NCBI GenBank assembly: GCA_017425345.1
Contig: JAFOML010000008.1
Coordinates: 1 to 12,257, forward strand
Origin: Eubacterium sp.
GTDB taxonomy: Bacteria; Bacillota_A; Clostridia; Peptostreptococcales; Anaerovoracaceae
Reading direction: 5' to 3'
Length of the DNA: 12,257 nt
The notes under the pieces were generated by a model. That model was given only the letters and a program-made list of their open reading frames with translations. It was not told the origin of the DNA and did no database searches. The first letter of the stretch is position 1. Every line of letters starts with the position of its first letter. A program made the position numbers and the translations under genes. Of this stretch, positions 6,314 through 12,257 are shown one piece after another.

Positions 6314-6943
6314 TTATCTTGTTCCGTACAGACGGTCACCGGCATCGCCGAGTCCCGGTACGATATAGGCATTCTCATTCAGATGATCATCCTTGGCCGC
6401 GATATAGATGTCTACATCCGGATGCGCTTTCTGCAGCACCTCAATGCCCTCCGGCGCTGCGATCAGGCACATGAACGTGATGTGTCTGCCTCCGCGCTGC
6501 TTGATAAAGTCAATCGCCGCGACAGCACTTCCGCCGGTTGCGAGCATCGGATCCACGACGAAGATACGGCGCTTCTCGATGTCCGTCGGCAGCTTGCAGT
6601 AATATTCGATCGGCATATGTGTTTCCGGATCACGGTAAAGGCCGATATGGCCGACCTTCGCGTTCGGAACCAGCGCCAGCATGCCGTCTACGAATCCGAG
6701 TCCTGCGCGCAGGATCGGACCGATCGCGATATCCTCACCGGCCAGCATGTTCACTTTGGTTTTGCAGATCGGCGTCTCGATCTCGATCTCTTCCAGCGGC
6801 AGATCTCTCGTCGCTTCAAAGCCCATCAGCATAGCAACCTCGGTTGCCAGAGCGCGGAAATCCCGGACGCTGGTCTCGGTCTGACGCATCAGTGCTACCT
6901 TGTGCTGAATCAGTGGATGATCAAATACGTATACTTTTCCCAT
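6314..6943 (-). CDS. upp: Uracil phosphoribosyltransferase
   Basis: A 209-residue enzyme of the usual family length that converts uracil and PRPP to UMP in the pyrimidine salvage pathway. Features seen are the N-terminal [13 protein letters not shown] (8-20), [12 protein letters not shown] (77-88), the PRPP-binding loop [10 protein letters not shown] (131-140), and the uracil-binding C-terminal segment [12 protein letters not shown] (197-208), ending with the typical arginine. The start at 6943 has GGGGAGGAA upstream. It lies 27 bases after rpiB and 20 bases before tyrS on the same strand, so it is probably inside one operon. No pyrimidine attenuator or PyrR site is visible in the 27-base gap. 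Confidence 0.98.
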   Translation of the reverse strand: MGKVYVFDHPLIQHKVALMRQTETSVRDFRALATEVAMLMGFEATRDLPLEEIEIETPICKTKVNMLAGEDIAIGPILRAGLGFVDGMLALVPNAKVGHIGLYRDPETHMPIEYYCKLPTDIEKRRIFVVDPMLATGGSAVAAIDFIKQRGGRHITFMCLIAAPEGIEVLQKAHPDVDIYIAAKDDHLNENAYIVPGLGDAGDRLYGTR

Positions 6944-6970
6944 GTGTTTCCTCCCCGCACATATGCTCCG

Positions 6971-7402
6971 TTACATTTCATCTAACATATCGATCCGACG
7001 CTGGTGACGTCCGCCTTCAAACTCGGCATGCAGCCACGCGTCGGTGATTGCGATTGCCTGTTCCGCGGTCAGGATACGGCCGCCCAGTGCCAGCAGGTTT
7101 GCATTGTTGTGCTGCTTGGCCAGCTCTGCCATCTTCTCTGAGGTACAAAGCGCGCACCGCACGCCCTTCACCTTATTCGCCGCGATCGAGATCCCGATCC
7201 CGGTTCCGCAGAATACGATGCCGAGATCCGCTTTTCCGGATGCGACGGCTTCTGCGCAGGCCTTTCCGTAAACCGGATAATCGACCGATTCTCTCGAGTC
7301 CGTTCCGAGGTCTACGACACGGATGCCTTCCGCTACCAGGTGATCCGCGACTTTTCTCTTGAGATCAAATCCGCCGTGATCGCTTGCCACTGCCATAATC
7401 AT
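6971..7402 (-). CDS. rpiB: Ribose-5-phosphate isomerase B
   Basis: A 143-residue RpiB/LacAB-type isomerase that interconverts ribose-5-phosphate and ribulose-5-phosphate. The N-terminus SDHGGFDLKRK (7-17) holds the conserved Asp and His. VDYPVYG (40-46), VFCGTGIGISIAANK (63-77) with the catalytic base C65, and HNNANLLALGGR (98-109) all match the family. Two in-frame ATG codons lie at 7402 and 7396. The first is used here, with a partial Shine-Dalgarno sequence (GGTGA) about six bases upstream. The second, giving MAVASDHGG, is also possible. It lies 63 bases after tsaC and 27 before upp. In a salvage setting it would process ribose-phosphate released from nucleosides. Allose-6-phosphate isomerase activity is known in relatives and cannot be excluded. 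Confidence 0.96.
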   Translation of the reverse strand: MIMAVASDHGGFDLKRKVADHLVAEGIRVVDLGTDSRESVDYPVYGKACAEAVASGKADLGIVFCGTGIGISIAANKVKGVRCALCTSEKMAELAKQHNNANLLALGGRILTAEQAIAITDAWLHAEFEGGRHQRRIDMLDEM

Positions 7403-7465
7403 CTGTCTTCACCATTCCTTTCCAAATATCTGCGGCTTTCCGCCGGGCTGAACCAACTCGTCTGT

Positions 7466-8464
7466 CTAGCACTCCCTCACGTTGAATCCCGCAGACCGGA
7501 GCATCCGGTTCATCACGGAGAATCCCACGTCCTTCTGTGGGAGGGCTGCTGCGAGGATGACGTCCGCACCGTCTTTATCCGCCTGTCTGAGCCGGGCGAA
7601 AAACTCATGCGCCGCCTTCTCACTCTCACTGTCCCGGAACGCGATCACGCTGACCTTCTGTCCCCGGGCTTCCCGTTCGACCTTCTCCCGCGCGATCGCT
7701 TCCGCCACGTTCGGCGTCGCTCCCTGGAAGATGATCATCTCGGCTTTTGGCGCGTAATGCTTGTACTTCATTCCGGGCGCCTTCGGCTGGTAGTCCTCGT
7801 TTCCCGTCGGCTTCGCGTTCAGCGTAGGATCGACGAGGACGGTCTTCTCCAGCACTTTCTCAAAATCGTCCTGCGTCAGGATCCCCGGCCGGAGAATCAT
7901 CGGTGTCTCCTGCGTCATATCGATGACCGTGGATTCGATTCCGACCTGGCAGGGGCCGCTCTGTATGATCGCATCGACCTTTCCATCCAGATCGTCGATC
8001 ACGTGCTGCGCCGTCGTCGGACTGGGCCGTCCGGACAGGTTCGCGCTCGGCGCCGCAATCGGTCTTCCGGAGCGGAAGATCAGCTCCCGGGCGATCGGGT
8101 TGCTCGGCATCCGGATCCCGACGGTATCGAGTCCGCCGGTCGTAACATCCGGAACCACCGGCTTTCTGGTACAGATCATGGTCATGGGGCCTGGCCAGAA
8201 CGCCTTCATCAGCTTCTTCATATCATCCGTAATCGTGTTGGTCAGCCGGAGCATGTCGCTCTCGGCAGAAATATGTACGATCGTCGGATTATCGTTCGGG
8301 CGCCCCTTGGCCTCATAGATCCTTGCTACCGCGTCTGCGTTCAGTGCGTCCGCGCCGAGTCCGTAAACGGTCTCCGTCGGAAATGCGACGAGTCCCCCTT
8401 CCCGGATGATCTGCGCGGCTTCGGTTATATCTTCACTTGTCTCTCTCAGCAATCTCGTATTCAT
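7466..8464 (-). CDS. tsaC: L-threonylcarbamoyladenylate synthase, Sua5/YwlC type
   Basis: A 332-residue two-domain protein that makes threonylcarbamoyl-AMP from threonine, bicarbonate and ATP, the first step of t6A37 formation in ANN-decoding tRNAs. The N-terminal YrdC/TsaC domain (about 1-205) shows GGLVAFPTETVYGLGADA (23-40), KGRPNDNPTIVHI (53-65), FWPGPMT (89-95), and SGRPIAAPSANLSGRPSPTTA. A linker with SPGMKYKHYAPKAE-like sequence (PGMKYKHYAP) leads into the C-terminal Sua5 domain (about 235-332). Length fits the long Sua5/YwlC form rather than the short E. coli TsaC. Its ATG shares one base with the prfA stop (TGATG), so the two are probably translationally coupled. The kinase-like and glycoprotease partners (TsaBDE) are not in the window. 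Confidence 0.96.
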   Translation of the reverse strand: MNTRLLRETSEDITEAAQIIREGGLVAFPTETVYGLGADALNADAVARIYEAKGRPNDNPTIVHISAESDMLRLTNTITDDMKKLMKAFWPGPMTMICTRKPVVPDVTTGGLDTVGIRMPSNPIARELIFRSGRPIAAPSANLSGRPSPTTAQHVIDDLDGKVDAIIQSGPCQVGIESTVIDMTQETPMILRPGILTQDDFEKVLEKTVLVDPTLNAKPTGNEDYQPKAPGMKYKHYAPKAEMIIFQGATPNVAEAIAREKVEREARGQKVSVIAFRDSESEKAAHEFFARLRQADKDGADVILAAALPQKDVGFSVMNRMLRSAGFNVREC

Positions 8465-9528
8465 CAGAACTCATTCATCTTCTTTGCCTGATCGTCGGTG
8501 GTCAGCGCATCGATGATCTCATTGATATCTCCGTCCAGAATAGATTCCAGACGGTAAAGGGTCAGGCCGATACGGTGATCGGACACTCTGCCCTGCGGAA
8601 AGTTATAGGTACGGATGCGCTCGCTGCGGTCGCCGGATCCGATCTGGTCCTTACGCTCCGCGGCGATCTTATCCGCCTGCTCGCGCTGCATCTTGTCGTA
8701 GAGCCGCGCCTTCAGGACTTTCATCGCCTTTTCACGATTCTTGATCTGGGACTTCTCATCCTGACAGGTTACTACGAGTCCGGTCGGAAGGTGGGTCAGT
8801 CTTACCGCGGAGTCCGTCGTGTTGACGCACTGTCCGCCGTTTCCGGATGCGCGGTACACGTCGACCTTCACATCGCCCGGATCGATGTGGACTTCCACAT
8901 CATCGACTTCCGGCAGGACTGCGACGGTCGCTGCGGATGTGTGGACACGGCCTGCCGCCTCGGTCTCCGGCACGCGCTGCACGCGGTGCACGCCGCTCTC
9001 GTACTTGAGTCTGGAGTAGGCGCCGCGGCCCTTGATCAGGACTTCCGCTTCCTTGATGCCGCCGATCCCGGTCTCGTTCATGTCCATGATCTCGACCTTC
9101 CAGCGGTTGCGCTCGGCATAGCGGGTGTACATGCGGAGGAGGTCGCTGCCGAAGAGGGCTGCCTCATCGCCGCCGGTTCCCGCGCGGATCTCGAGGATGA
9201 CGTTCCGCTCGTCGTTAGGGTCCTTCGGGATGAGCAAAACCTTCAGCTCCGAAGCCGCCTTCTCGAGATGCTCCTCCTGTTCTGCGATCTCAGCCTTGGC
9301 CATATCCCGCATCTCCTCATCGGATTCATTCTCCAGGATATCTTTGGCAAAATCAAGCTCTTCCTTCGCCGCCTTATATTCCTGATACTTGTGGACGATC
9401 GGTTCCATCTCGCCCAGCTCCTTCATATGCTTCTGCCAGGCGCTCTGGTTCGCGATCACCTCAGGATCCGCGACCACTCTGGTCAGCTCTTCATATTTAT
9501 CAACTACACTATCCAGTTTCTCGAACAT
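8464..9528 (-). CDS. prfA: Peptide chain release factor 1
   Basis: A 354-residue class I release factor that recognises UAA and UAG and triggers peptide release on the ribosome. Seen are [16 protein letters not shown] (111-126), [10 protein letters not shown] with the PxT codon-recognition tripeptide as PET (187-189), and the peptidyl-tRNA hydrolysis loop [15 protein letters not shown] with GGQ at 231-233. PET in place of E. coli PAT is, from memory, usual in Firmicutes. The residue after GGQ is Cys where many RF1 proteins have His. The AGGAG before the ATG is eight bases away. tsaC follows with a one-base overlap. prmC, encoding the methyltransferase for the GGQ glutamine, often follows prfA but is not here. 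Confidence 0.98.
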   Translation of the reverse strand: MFEKLDSVVDKYEELTRVVADPEVIANQSAWQKHMKELGEMEPIVHKYQEYKAAKEELDFAKDILENESDEEMRDMAKAEIAEQEEHLEKAASELKVLLIPKDPNDERNVILEIRAGTGGDEAALFGSDLLRMYTRYAERNRWKVEIMDMNETGIGGIKEAEVLIKGRGAYSRLKYESGVHRVQRVPETEAAGRVHTSAATVAVLPEVDDVEVHIDPGDVKVDVYRASGNGGQCVNTTDSAVRLTHLPTGLVVTCQDEKSQIKNREKAMKVLKARLYDKMQREQADKIAAERKDQIGSGDRSERIRTYNFPQGRVSDHRIGLTLYRLESILDGDINEIIDALTTDDQAKKMNEF

Positions 9529-9577
9529 GGGTCTTTCTCCTATATTATTCTAGTCTCTCGGCTATCCCTAAATAATT

Positions 9578-9606
9578 ATCTTACCACAGTTTGCAACGGT
9601 TGTCAC
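9578..9606 (-). promoter_or_regulatory. Predicted promoter of the prfA operon
   Basis: Minus strand GTGACA (9606-9601), a 17-base spacer and TAAGAT (9583-9578), with TG one base before the -10 (extended -10). Transcription would start near 9571, about 43 bases before the prfA ATG. A nearby GATAAT offers an alternative -10 with a poorer spacing of 20. This promoter would drive prfA-tsaC-rpiB-upp-tyrS. Confidence 0.6.
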
Positions 9607-9675
9607 GAAGTAATGACAGGTAATAACCTGACTACTCTGCCTTTCTCCTTACTCCCATTTTTTTACAGTTATATC

Positions 9676-9704
9676 TTGACATCTGCTTGTACATATCGTA
9701 CACT
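9676..9704 (+). promoter_or_regulatory. Predicted strong sigma-A promoter of ogt
   Basis: A perfect TTGACA (9676-9681), a 17-base spacer and TACACT (9699-9704). The transcript would begin near 9711 and carry a leader of about 34 bases before the ogt start. The promoter diverges from that of prfA, with about 70 bases between the two -35 boxes. Confidence 0.78.
9688..9702. promoter_or_regulatory. Inverted repeat overlapping the ogt promoter spacer and -10 (candidate operator)
   Basis: TGTAC, five bases, GTACA: a perfect dyad lying in the spacer and running into the -10 box. A repressor bound here would block RNA polymerase. It does not match the Gram-positive LexA box (CGAAC-N4-GTTCG), so simple SOS control is not suggested. 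The regulator is unknown and the dyad is short enough to be chance. Confidence 0.4.
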
Positions 9705-9744
9705 TATGGCACGGAATGGACAGTGTCCGGAAAGGAGAATTGCG

Positions 9745-10293
9745 ATGTTTCTTATAGATTCTTATGAGTCCCCGGTCGGCACACTCTGGTACGCCTGCGA
9801 CGAGGACGGCTTACATCTGACGCAGGTCTGGCTTCCCGGAAGCGAGCCGCCCGCAGAGGACCGCACAGAGGCAGGATGCTTCCCGGTCATAAAGCAGACA
9901 CGGGACTGGCTTGCCCGCTATTTCCGCGGACAGGATCCCGGACCGTGTCCGCCCCTTGCACCGCAGGGCACGCCTTACCAAATGGCAATCTGGGAACTGA
10001 TCCGGGAGATCCCTTACGGGCAGACTGCTTCGTATAAGGATCTGGCGGTGCGGTACGCGGAGGAGAACGGCCTGGACCGTCCCGCGCCTCATCCGGTCGG
10101 ACAGGCGGTCGGACGCAACCCGATCCCTCTGATCGTCCCCTGCCACCGGGTGATCGGGGCAGATGGGAATCTGACCGGCTACGGTGGAGGTATCGATCTT
10201 AAGATCCGACTGCTTCAGCTGGAGGGTGTCGATACCGGCCGGCTGAAGATGCCGCGCGGCAACCGGTTTGCCAAGGAAAAAGGACCGCAGTGA
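9745..10293 (+). CDS. ogt: Methylated-DNA--[protein]-cysteine S-methyltransferase (O6-alkylguanine repair)
   Basis: A 182-residue suicide repair protein that moves alkyl groups from O6-alkylguanine in DNA to its own cysteine. The C-terminal DNA-binding and catalytic domain shows TPYQMAIWELIREIPYGQTASY (76-97), including the helix-turn-helix region, then NPIPLIVPCHRVIG (125-138), with acceptor C133, and GNLTGYGGGIDLKIRLLQLE (141-160). The N-terminal part (1-70) is the usual ribonuclease-H-like domain seen in Ogt. By eye, the Arg of the usual ARAVG segment, the arginine finger that replaces the flipped base, is His116 here (PHPVG). The start at 9745 has AAGGAG seven bases upstream. It sits on the opposite strand between prfA and rpmE, with its own strong promoter and terminator, as an independent unit. 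Confidence 0.95.
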   Translation: MFLIDSYESPVGTLWYACDEDGLHLTQVWLPGSEPPAEDRTEAGCFPVIKQTRDWLARYFRGQDPGPCPPLAPQGTPYQMAIWELIREIPYGQTASYKDLAVRYAEENGLDRPAPHPVGQAVGRNPIPLIVPCHRVIGADGNLTGYGGGIDLKIRLLQLEGVDTGRLKMPRGNRFAKEKGPQ

Positions 10294-10307
10294 TCTGCAG
10301 TCCTTTT
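10278..10307. terminator. Bidirectional intrinsic terminator shared by ogt and rpmE
   Basis: AAAAGGAC, one C/A mismatch, GCAG, loop TGAT, CTGC and GTCCTTTT form a 13-position stem with A-runs and T-runs on both sides, so it works on either strand. The loop contains the ogt stop codon (TGA, 10291-10293). For rpmE, reading leftwards, it lies about 40 bases past the stop and ends in five T. Confidence 0.87.
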
Positions 10308-10347
10308 GGTTTCTCTTCTGATATACAGTCCGTCAGTAAGACAACAA

Positions 10348-10548
10348 TTAGTCGATGTTGTACTTTTTCTTGAACTTCTCAACACGGCCACCGCGGTTGA
10401 TGAACTTCTGCTGACCTGTAAAGAACGGATGGCACGCTGAGCATACATCAAGCCTCAGTTCCGGCTTGGTTGATCTCGTAACAAAAGTGTTTCCGCATGC
10501 GCAAGTTACTTTACATTCCATGTAATCAGGATGGATTCCTTCCTTCAT
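10348..10548 (-). CDS. rpmE: 50S ribosomal protein L31 (zinc-binding form)
   Basis: A 66-residue L31. [22 protein letters not shown] opens the protein in family fashion, and four cysteines (C16, C18, C36, C39, in CAC and CSAC) make the zinc site of the C+ form. [10 protein letters not shown] (40-49) and the basic end VEKFKKKYN are typical. The start at 10548 is chosen because family alignment begins here and GAGGT lies six bases upstream. The frame is open 26 codons further up, but that stretch has no L31 similarity and overlaps the structured leader. It is a monocistronic unit between a strong promoter and the bidirectional terminator. Because it carries the zinc-binding cysteines, a zinc-free paralogue under Zur control could exist elsewhere in the genome. 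Confidence 0.97.
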   Translation of the reverse strand: MKEGIHPDYMECKVTCACGNTFVTRSTKPELRLDVCSACHPFFTGQQKFINRGGRVEKFKKKYNID

Positions 10549-10591
10549 GCTATTACCTCTTTCCTGCTCAGGTTGCCCTTCGCATATACTA

Positions 10592-10619
10592 CGCCTGCGA
10601 GCCGATGATATCGCAAACG
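10592..10619 (-). promoter_or_regulatory. Stem-loop in the rpmE leader (candidate L31 autoregulatory element)
   Basis: In the predicted leader RNA, CGTTTGCGA pairs with TCGCAGGCG (nine pairs, two of them G-U) around a ten-base loop. The leader then continues through GGGCAACCTGAGCAGG to the ribosome binding site. L31 leader motifs are known in several phyla, including Firmicutes, as presumed protein-binding autoregulators. Whether this one belongs needs a covariance search. Confidence 0.5.
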
Positions 10620-10628
10620 TGCTCAATT

Positions 10629-10657
10629 ATCATAGCACAGCGCCGCTTTGCCGTCAA
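10629..10657 (-). promoter_or_regulatory. Predicted strong promoter of rpmE
   Basis: Minus strand TTGACG (10657-10652), a 17-base spacer and TATGAT (10634-10629), with TG one base before the -10. Transcription would start near 10622, giving a leader of about 74 bases. The near-consensus form suits a ribosomal protein gene. Confidence 0.82.
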
Positions 10658-10724
10658 TCCTTTTTTGCTTTCAAACCCCGTATTTTTCAGCGGTTTCAGC
10701 TATCGAACGTTTATTCGTAAACTC

Positions 10725-10753
10725 TTGTTCTTTTCTCTGTTCTATGATATACT
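10725..10753 (+). promoter_or_regulatory. Predicted promoter of the UvrD-family helicase gene
   Basis: TTGTTC (10725-10730), a 17-base spacer and TATACT (10748-10753), with an extended TG at 10745-10746. A start near 10760 leaves a leader of about 26 bases. It is divergent from the rpmE promoter, with about 67 bases between the -35 boxes. Confidence 0.68.
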
Positions 10754-10785
10754 TTCCGTAACGACCGAAAAGAAGGAGAAATACG

Positions 10786-12257
10786 ATGGAAACGGGAGAA
10801 AGAGACCTGATGCAGGAGCTGCTCGGCGATCTCAATGAGGCGCAGCGGGCTGCCGTTACAACAACAGAAGGATACGTGCGCGTGCTGGCAGGCGCCGGCT
10901 CGGGCAAGACCCGAGCGCTGGTGAGACGGTTTGCGTATCTGGTGCTGGCGGCAGGGATTTTGCCAGAGAATATCCTCTGCGTCACGTTTACGAACAAGGC
11001 CGCCGGCGAGATGCGCACCCGGATCCGTCAGCTTACCGGGGACAGCGACACCGGCTATATCAACACGTTTCACGGCTTCTGCGTGAGCGTTCTGCATGAG
11101 GACATCTCGCGCGTCGGCTATCCGAAGAACTTTCTCGTGCTGGACAACCCGGACATCGACCAGATGCTGGAGATCATCTATGCCGAGCGCGGCCTGACGA
11201 TGCGGGACATGACCTACAGCGCCGCGCGGGATATGATCGAGATCCAGAAGCTGAAGGCACGTCCGGATTACTATCTGGACATGGTCGAGCAGCCTGCCTC
11301 CGTGCTGAAGGAAAAGTACGAGAAGGCGGAGACGGCCAAGGATATCATCTTCTACGGCTATCTGTATCTGGAGAAGAAGAACTTCGGGCTGGATTACAAC
11401 GATCTGCTCAAGTTTACCTTATATATATTTGCGCAGGACGCGGATATCCGGCTCAAGTGGCAGCAGCGGCTCGCCTACATCATGATCGATGAGTTTCAGG
11501 ATATTGACGACATTCAGTATGAACTGATGAAGGTCCTTGCGGGCTGGCATAAGAACCTCTTCGTCGTCGGGGATCCGGATCAGACGATCTACACCTGGCG
11601 CGGAGCGGACATCCGGTATCTGCTGGACTTCCCCAAGGCTTTCCCGGGAACGCAGGACATTCTGATGATGCAGAACTACCGGTCTTCGCCGGAGATCCTT
11701 GCTGTCGCCAATTCTCTGATCGATAAGAACCGGAACCGCGTGAAGAAGGATCTGATCCCCGTGCTGCCATCTGCCGGCGACCCGGTCCTCTGCCACTACG
11801 CGGACAGCGCGGAGGCGGAGGCTCGCTGGATCACCTCGGAGATTCAGACGCTGCGCGAGTCCGGAACCGCTTACCGCGACATGACCGTGCTCTATCGCGC
11901 GCACTATCTGACGCGAACGCTGGAGACCGTCTTTCTGAAGGAGAAGATCCCCTATACGATCTACAGCGGGGTACGGTTCTTCGACCGCGCAGAGATCAAG
12001 GACGCGCTGTCTTATCTCCGCATGATCACACTGCAGGATGACCTGTCCTTCCGCCGCATCGTAAACCGGCCGCGGCGGAATATCGGGCGCAGACGTCTGG
12101 CCTTTCTGGAAGAATTCGCGGAGGAGCACGACTGCTCGCTGTACCGGGCGCTGCAGCTGAACTATGAGGGAGAGATGTTCCGCGGGACCGGCGCGGTATC
12201 GTTCCTGAAGCTTGTGGAGCGGTTTGCCGGCGCTGTGGCTGCCGGCGGTTCGGTATC
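10786..12257 (+). CDS. UvrD/PcrA/Rep-family ATP-dependent DNA helicase, N-terminal part (cut by window edge)
   Basis: 490 codons run open to the right edge. It is a superfamily 1A 3'-5' DNA helicase of the repair and replication type. Motifs in order: Q motif LNEAQRAAV (16-24), Walker A GAGSGKT (36-42), TFTNKAAGEM (67-76), TFHGFC (94-99), Walker B DEFQD (235-239), GDPDQTIYTWRGAD (262-275), and NYRSS (297-301). Classical PcrA has DEYQD and GDSDQSIYxWRGAD. The DEFQD/GDPDQT form suggests a UvrD-like paralogue common in Clostridia, so no gene symbol is given. The ATG at 10786 has AAGGAG seven bases upstream and a fitting promoter. UvrD-family proteins are typically 650-780 residues, so roughly one third (later 2B part, motifs V and VI and any C-terminal domain) lies outside the window. 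Confidence 0.95.
   Translation, partial: METGERDLMQELLGDLNEAQRAAVTTTEGYVRVLAGAGSGKTRALVRRFAYLVLAAGILPENILCVTFTNKAAGEMRTRIRQLTGDSDTGYINTFHGFCVSVLHEDISRVGYPKNFLVLDNPDIDQMLEIIYAERGLTMRDMTYSAARDMIEIQKLKARPDYYLDMVEQPASVLKEKYEKAETAKDIIFYGYLYLEKKNFGLDYNDLLKFTLYIFAQDADIRLKWQQRLAYIMIDEFQDIDDIQYELMKVLAGWHKNLFVVGDPDQTIYTWRGADIRYLLDFPKAFPGTQDILMMQNYRSSPEILAVANSLIDKNRNRVKKDLIPVLPSAGDPVLCHYADSAEAEARWITSEIQTLRESGTAYRDMTVLYRAHYLTRTLETVFLKEKIPYTIYSGVRFFDRAEIKDALSYLRMITLQDDLSFRRIVNRPRRNIGRRRLAFLEEFAEEHDCSLYRALQLNYEGEMFRGTGAVSFLKLVERFAGAVAAGGSV

Noticed and set aside
7340..8491. Plus-strand frame of 383 codons opposite tsaC
   Set aside because: A shadow of a gene with full Sua5/YwlC motifs. The antisense frame shows only low-complexity Arg/Leu/His composition.
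9617..9630. CAGGT-AATA-ACCTG inverted repeat between the prfA and ogt promoters
   Set aside because: Only five-base arms, outside both promoter cores. It could be an operator but is not distinguishable from chance.
8437..9744. Long plus-strand frame running through the complement of prfA into ogt (618 codons in all)
   Set aside because: Only the part from 9745 is real. An AAGGAG and a strong promoter sit directly before that ATG, and the upstream part lies opposite the unmistakable prfA.
1..12257. Search for CRISPR arrays, insertion sequences, tRNA genes, attachment sites and defence or toxin-antitoxin genes
   Set aside because: No regular repeats, transposase motifs, tRNA-like cloverleafs or recognisable defence proteins were found by eye on either strand.

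Overview
The window looks like a moderately GC-rich (roughly 55-60% by eye) chromosomal segment of a Clostridia-type Firmicute, possibly Lachnospiraceae or a relative. The grounds are strong AGGAGG-type ribosome binding sites, sigma-A-like promoters with 17-base spacers and extended -10 elements, and a gene order (rpmE, prfA, tsaC, rpiB, upp) that resembles the rpmE-to-upp region of Bacillus subtilis. The taxonomic call is inference from gene content and style. Coding is dense and no gap reaches 300 bases.

Left part (1-3331, all minus strand). Read 5' to 3', this is a run of five genes: a GtrA-type membrane protein, a TetR-type repressor, a class III PLP aminotransferase resembling glutamate-1-semialdehyde aminomutase (HemL) with an N-terminal extension, a divergent class II aldolase/adducin-fold protein whose metal ligands appear lost, and a second, canonical-looking class II aldolase cut by the left edge. 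The last three are almost fused (a 1-base gap, then a 17-base overlap), so they are probably translated together and act in one pathway. No haem genes accompany the HemL-like enzyme, so this is an unassigned, probably repressor-controlled metabolic cluster. It is the least explained part of the window.

Middle (3332-4902). A well-formed divergent promoter pair separates gtrA from a plus-strand cob(I)alamin adenosyltransferase gene. That gene converges on a minus-strand nucleoside phosphorylase-family gene.

Core block (4959-9528, minus strand). prfA (release factor 1), tsaC (tRNA threonylcarbamoyladenosine synthesis), rpiB (ribose-5-phosphate isomerase B), upp (uracil phosphoribosyltransferase) and tyrS (tyrosyl-tRNA synthetase) form a probable operon ending at an intrinsic terminator. 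The phosphorylase gene begins immediately after this terminator with no room for its own promoter, so it probably depends on read-through. Phosphorylase, upp and rpiB together would allow pyrimidine nucleoside salvage. prmC, whose product methylates RF1 and which often follows prfA, is absent from this position.

Right part (9529-12257). A plus-strand O6-alkylguanine-DNA alkyltransferase gene (ogt) sits between prfA and rpmE. Its promoter carries an inverted repeat, and its stop codon lies in the loop of a bidirectional terminator shared with the converging rpmE gene (ribosomal protein L31). rpmE has a strong promoter and a structured leader. Divergent from it, a UvrD/PcrA-family SF1A helicase gene starts and runs off the right edge.
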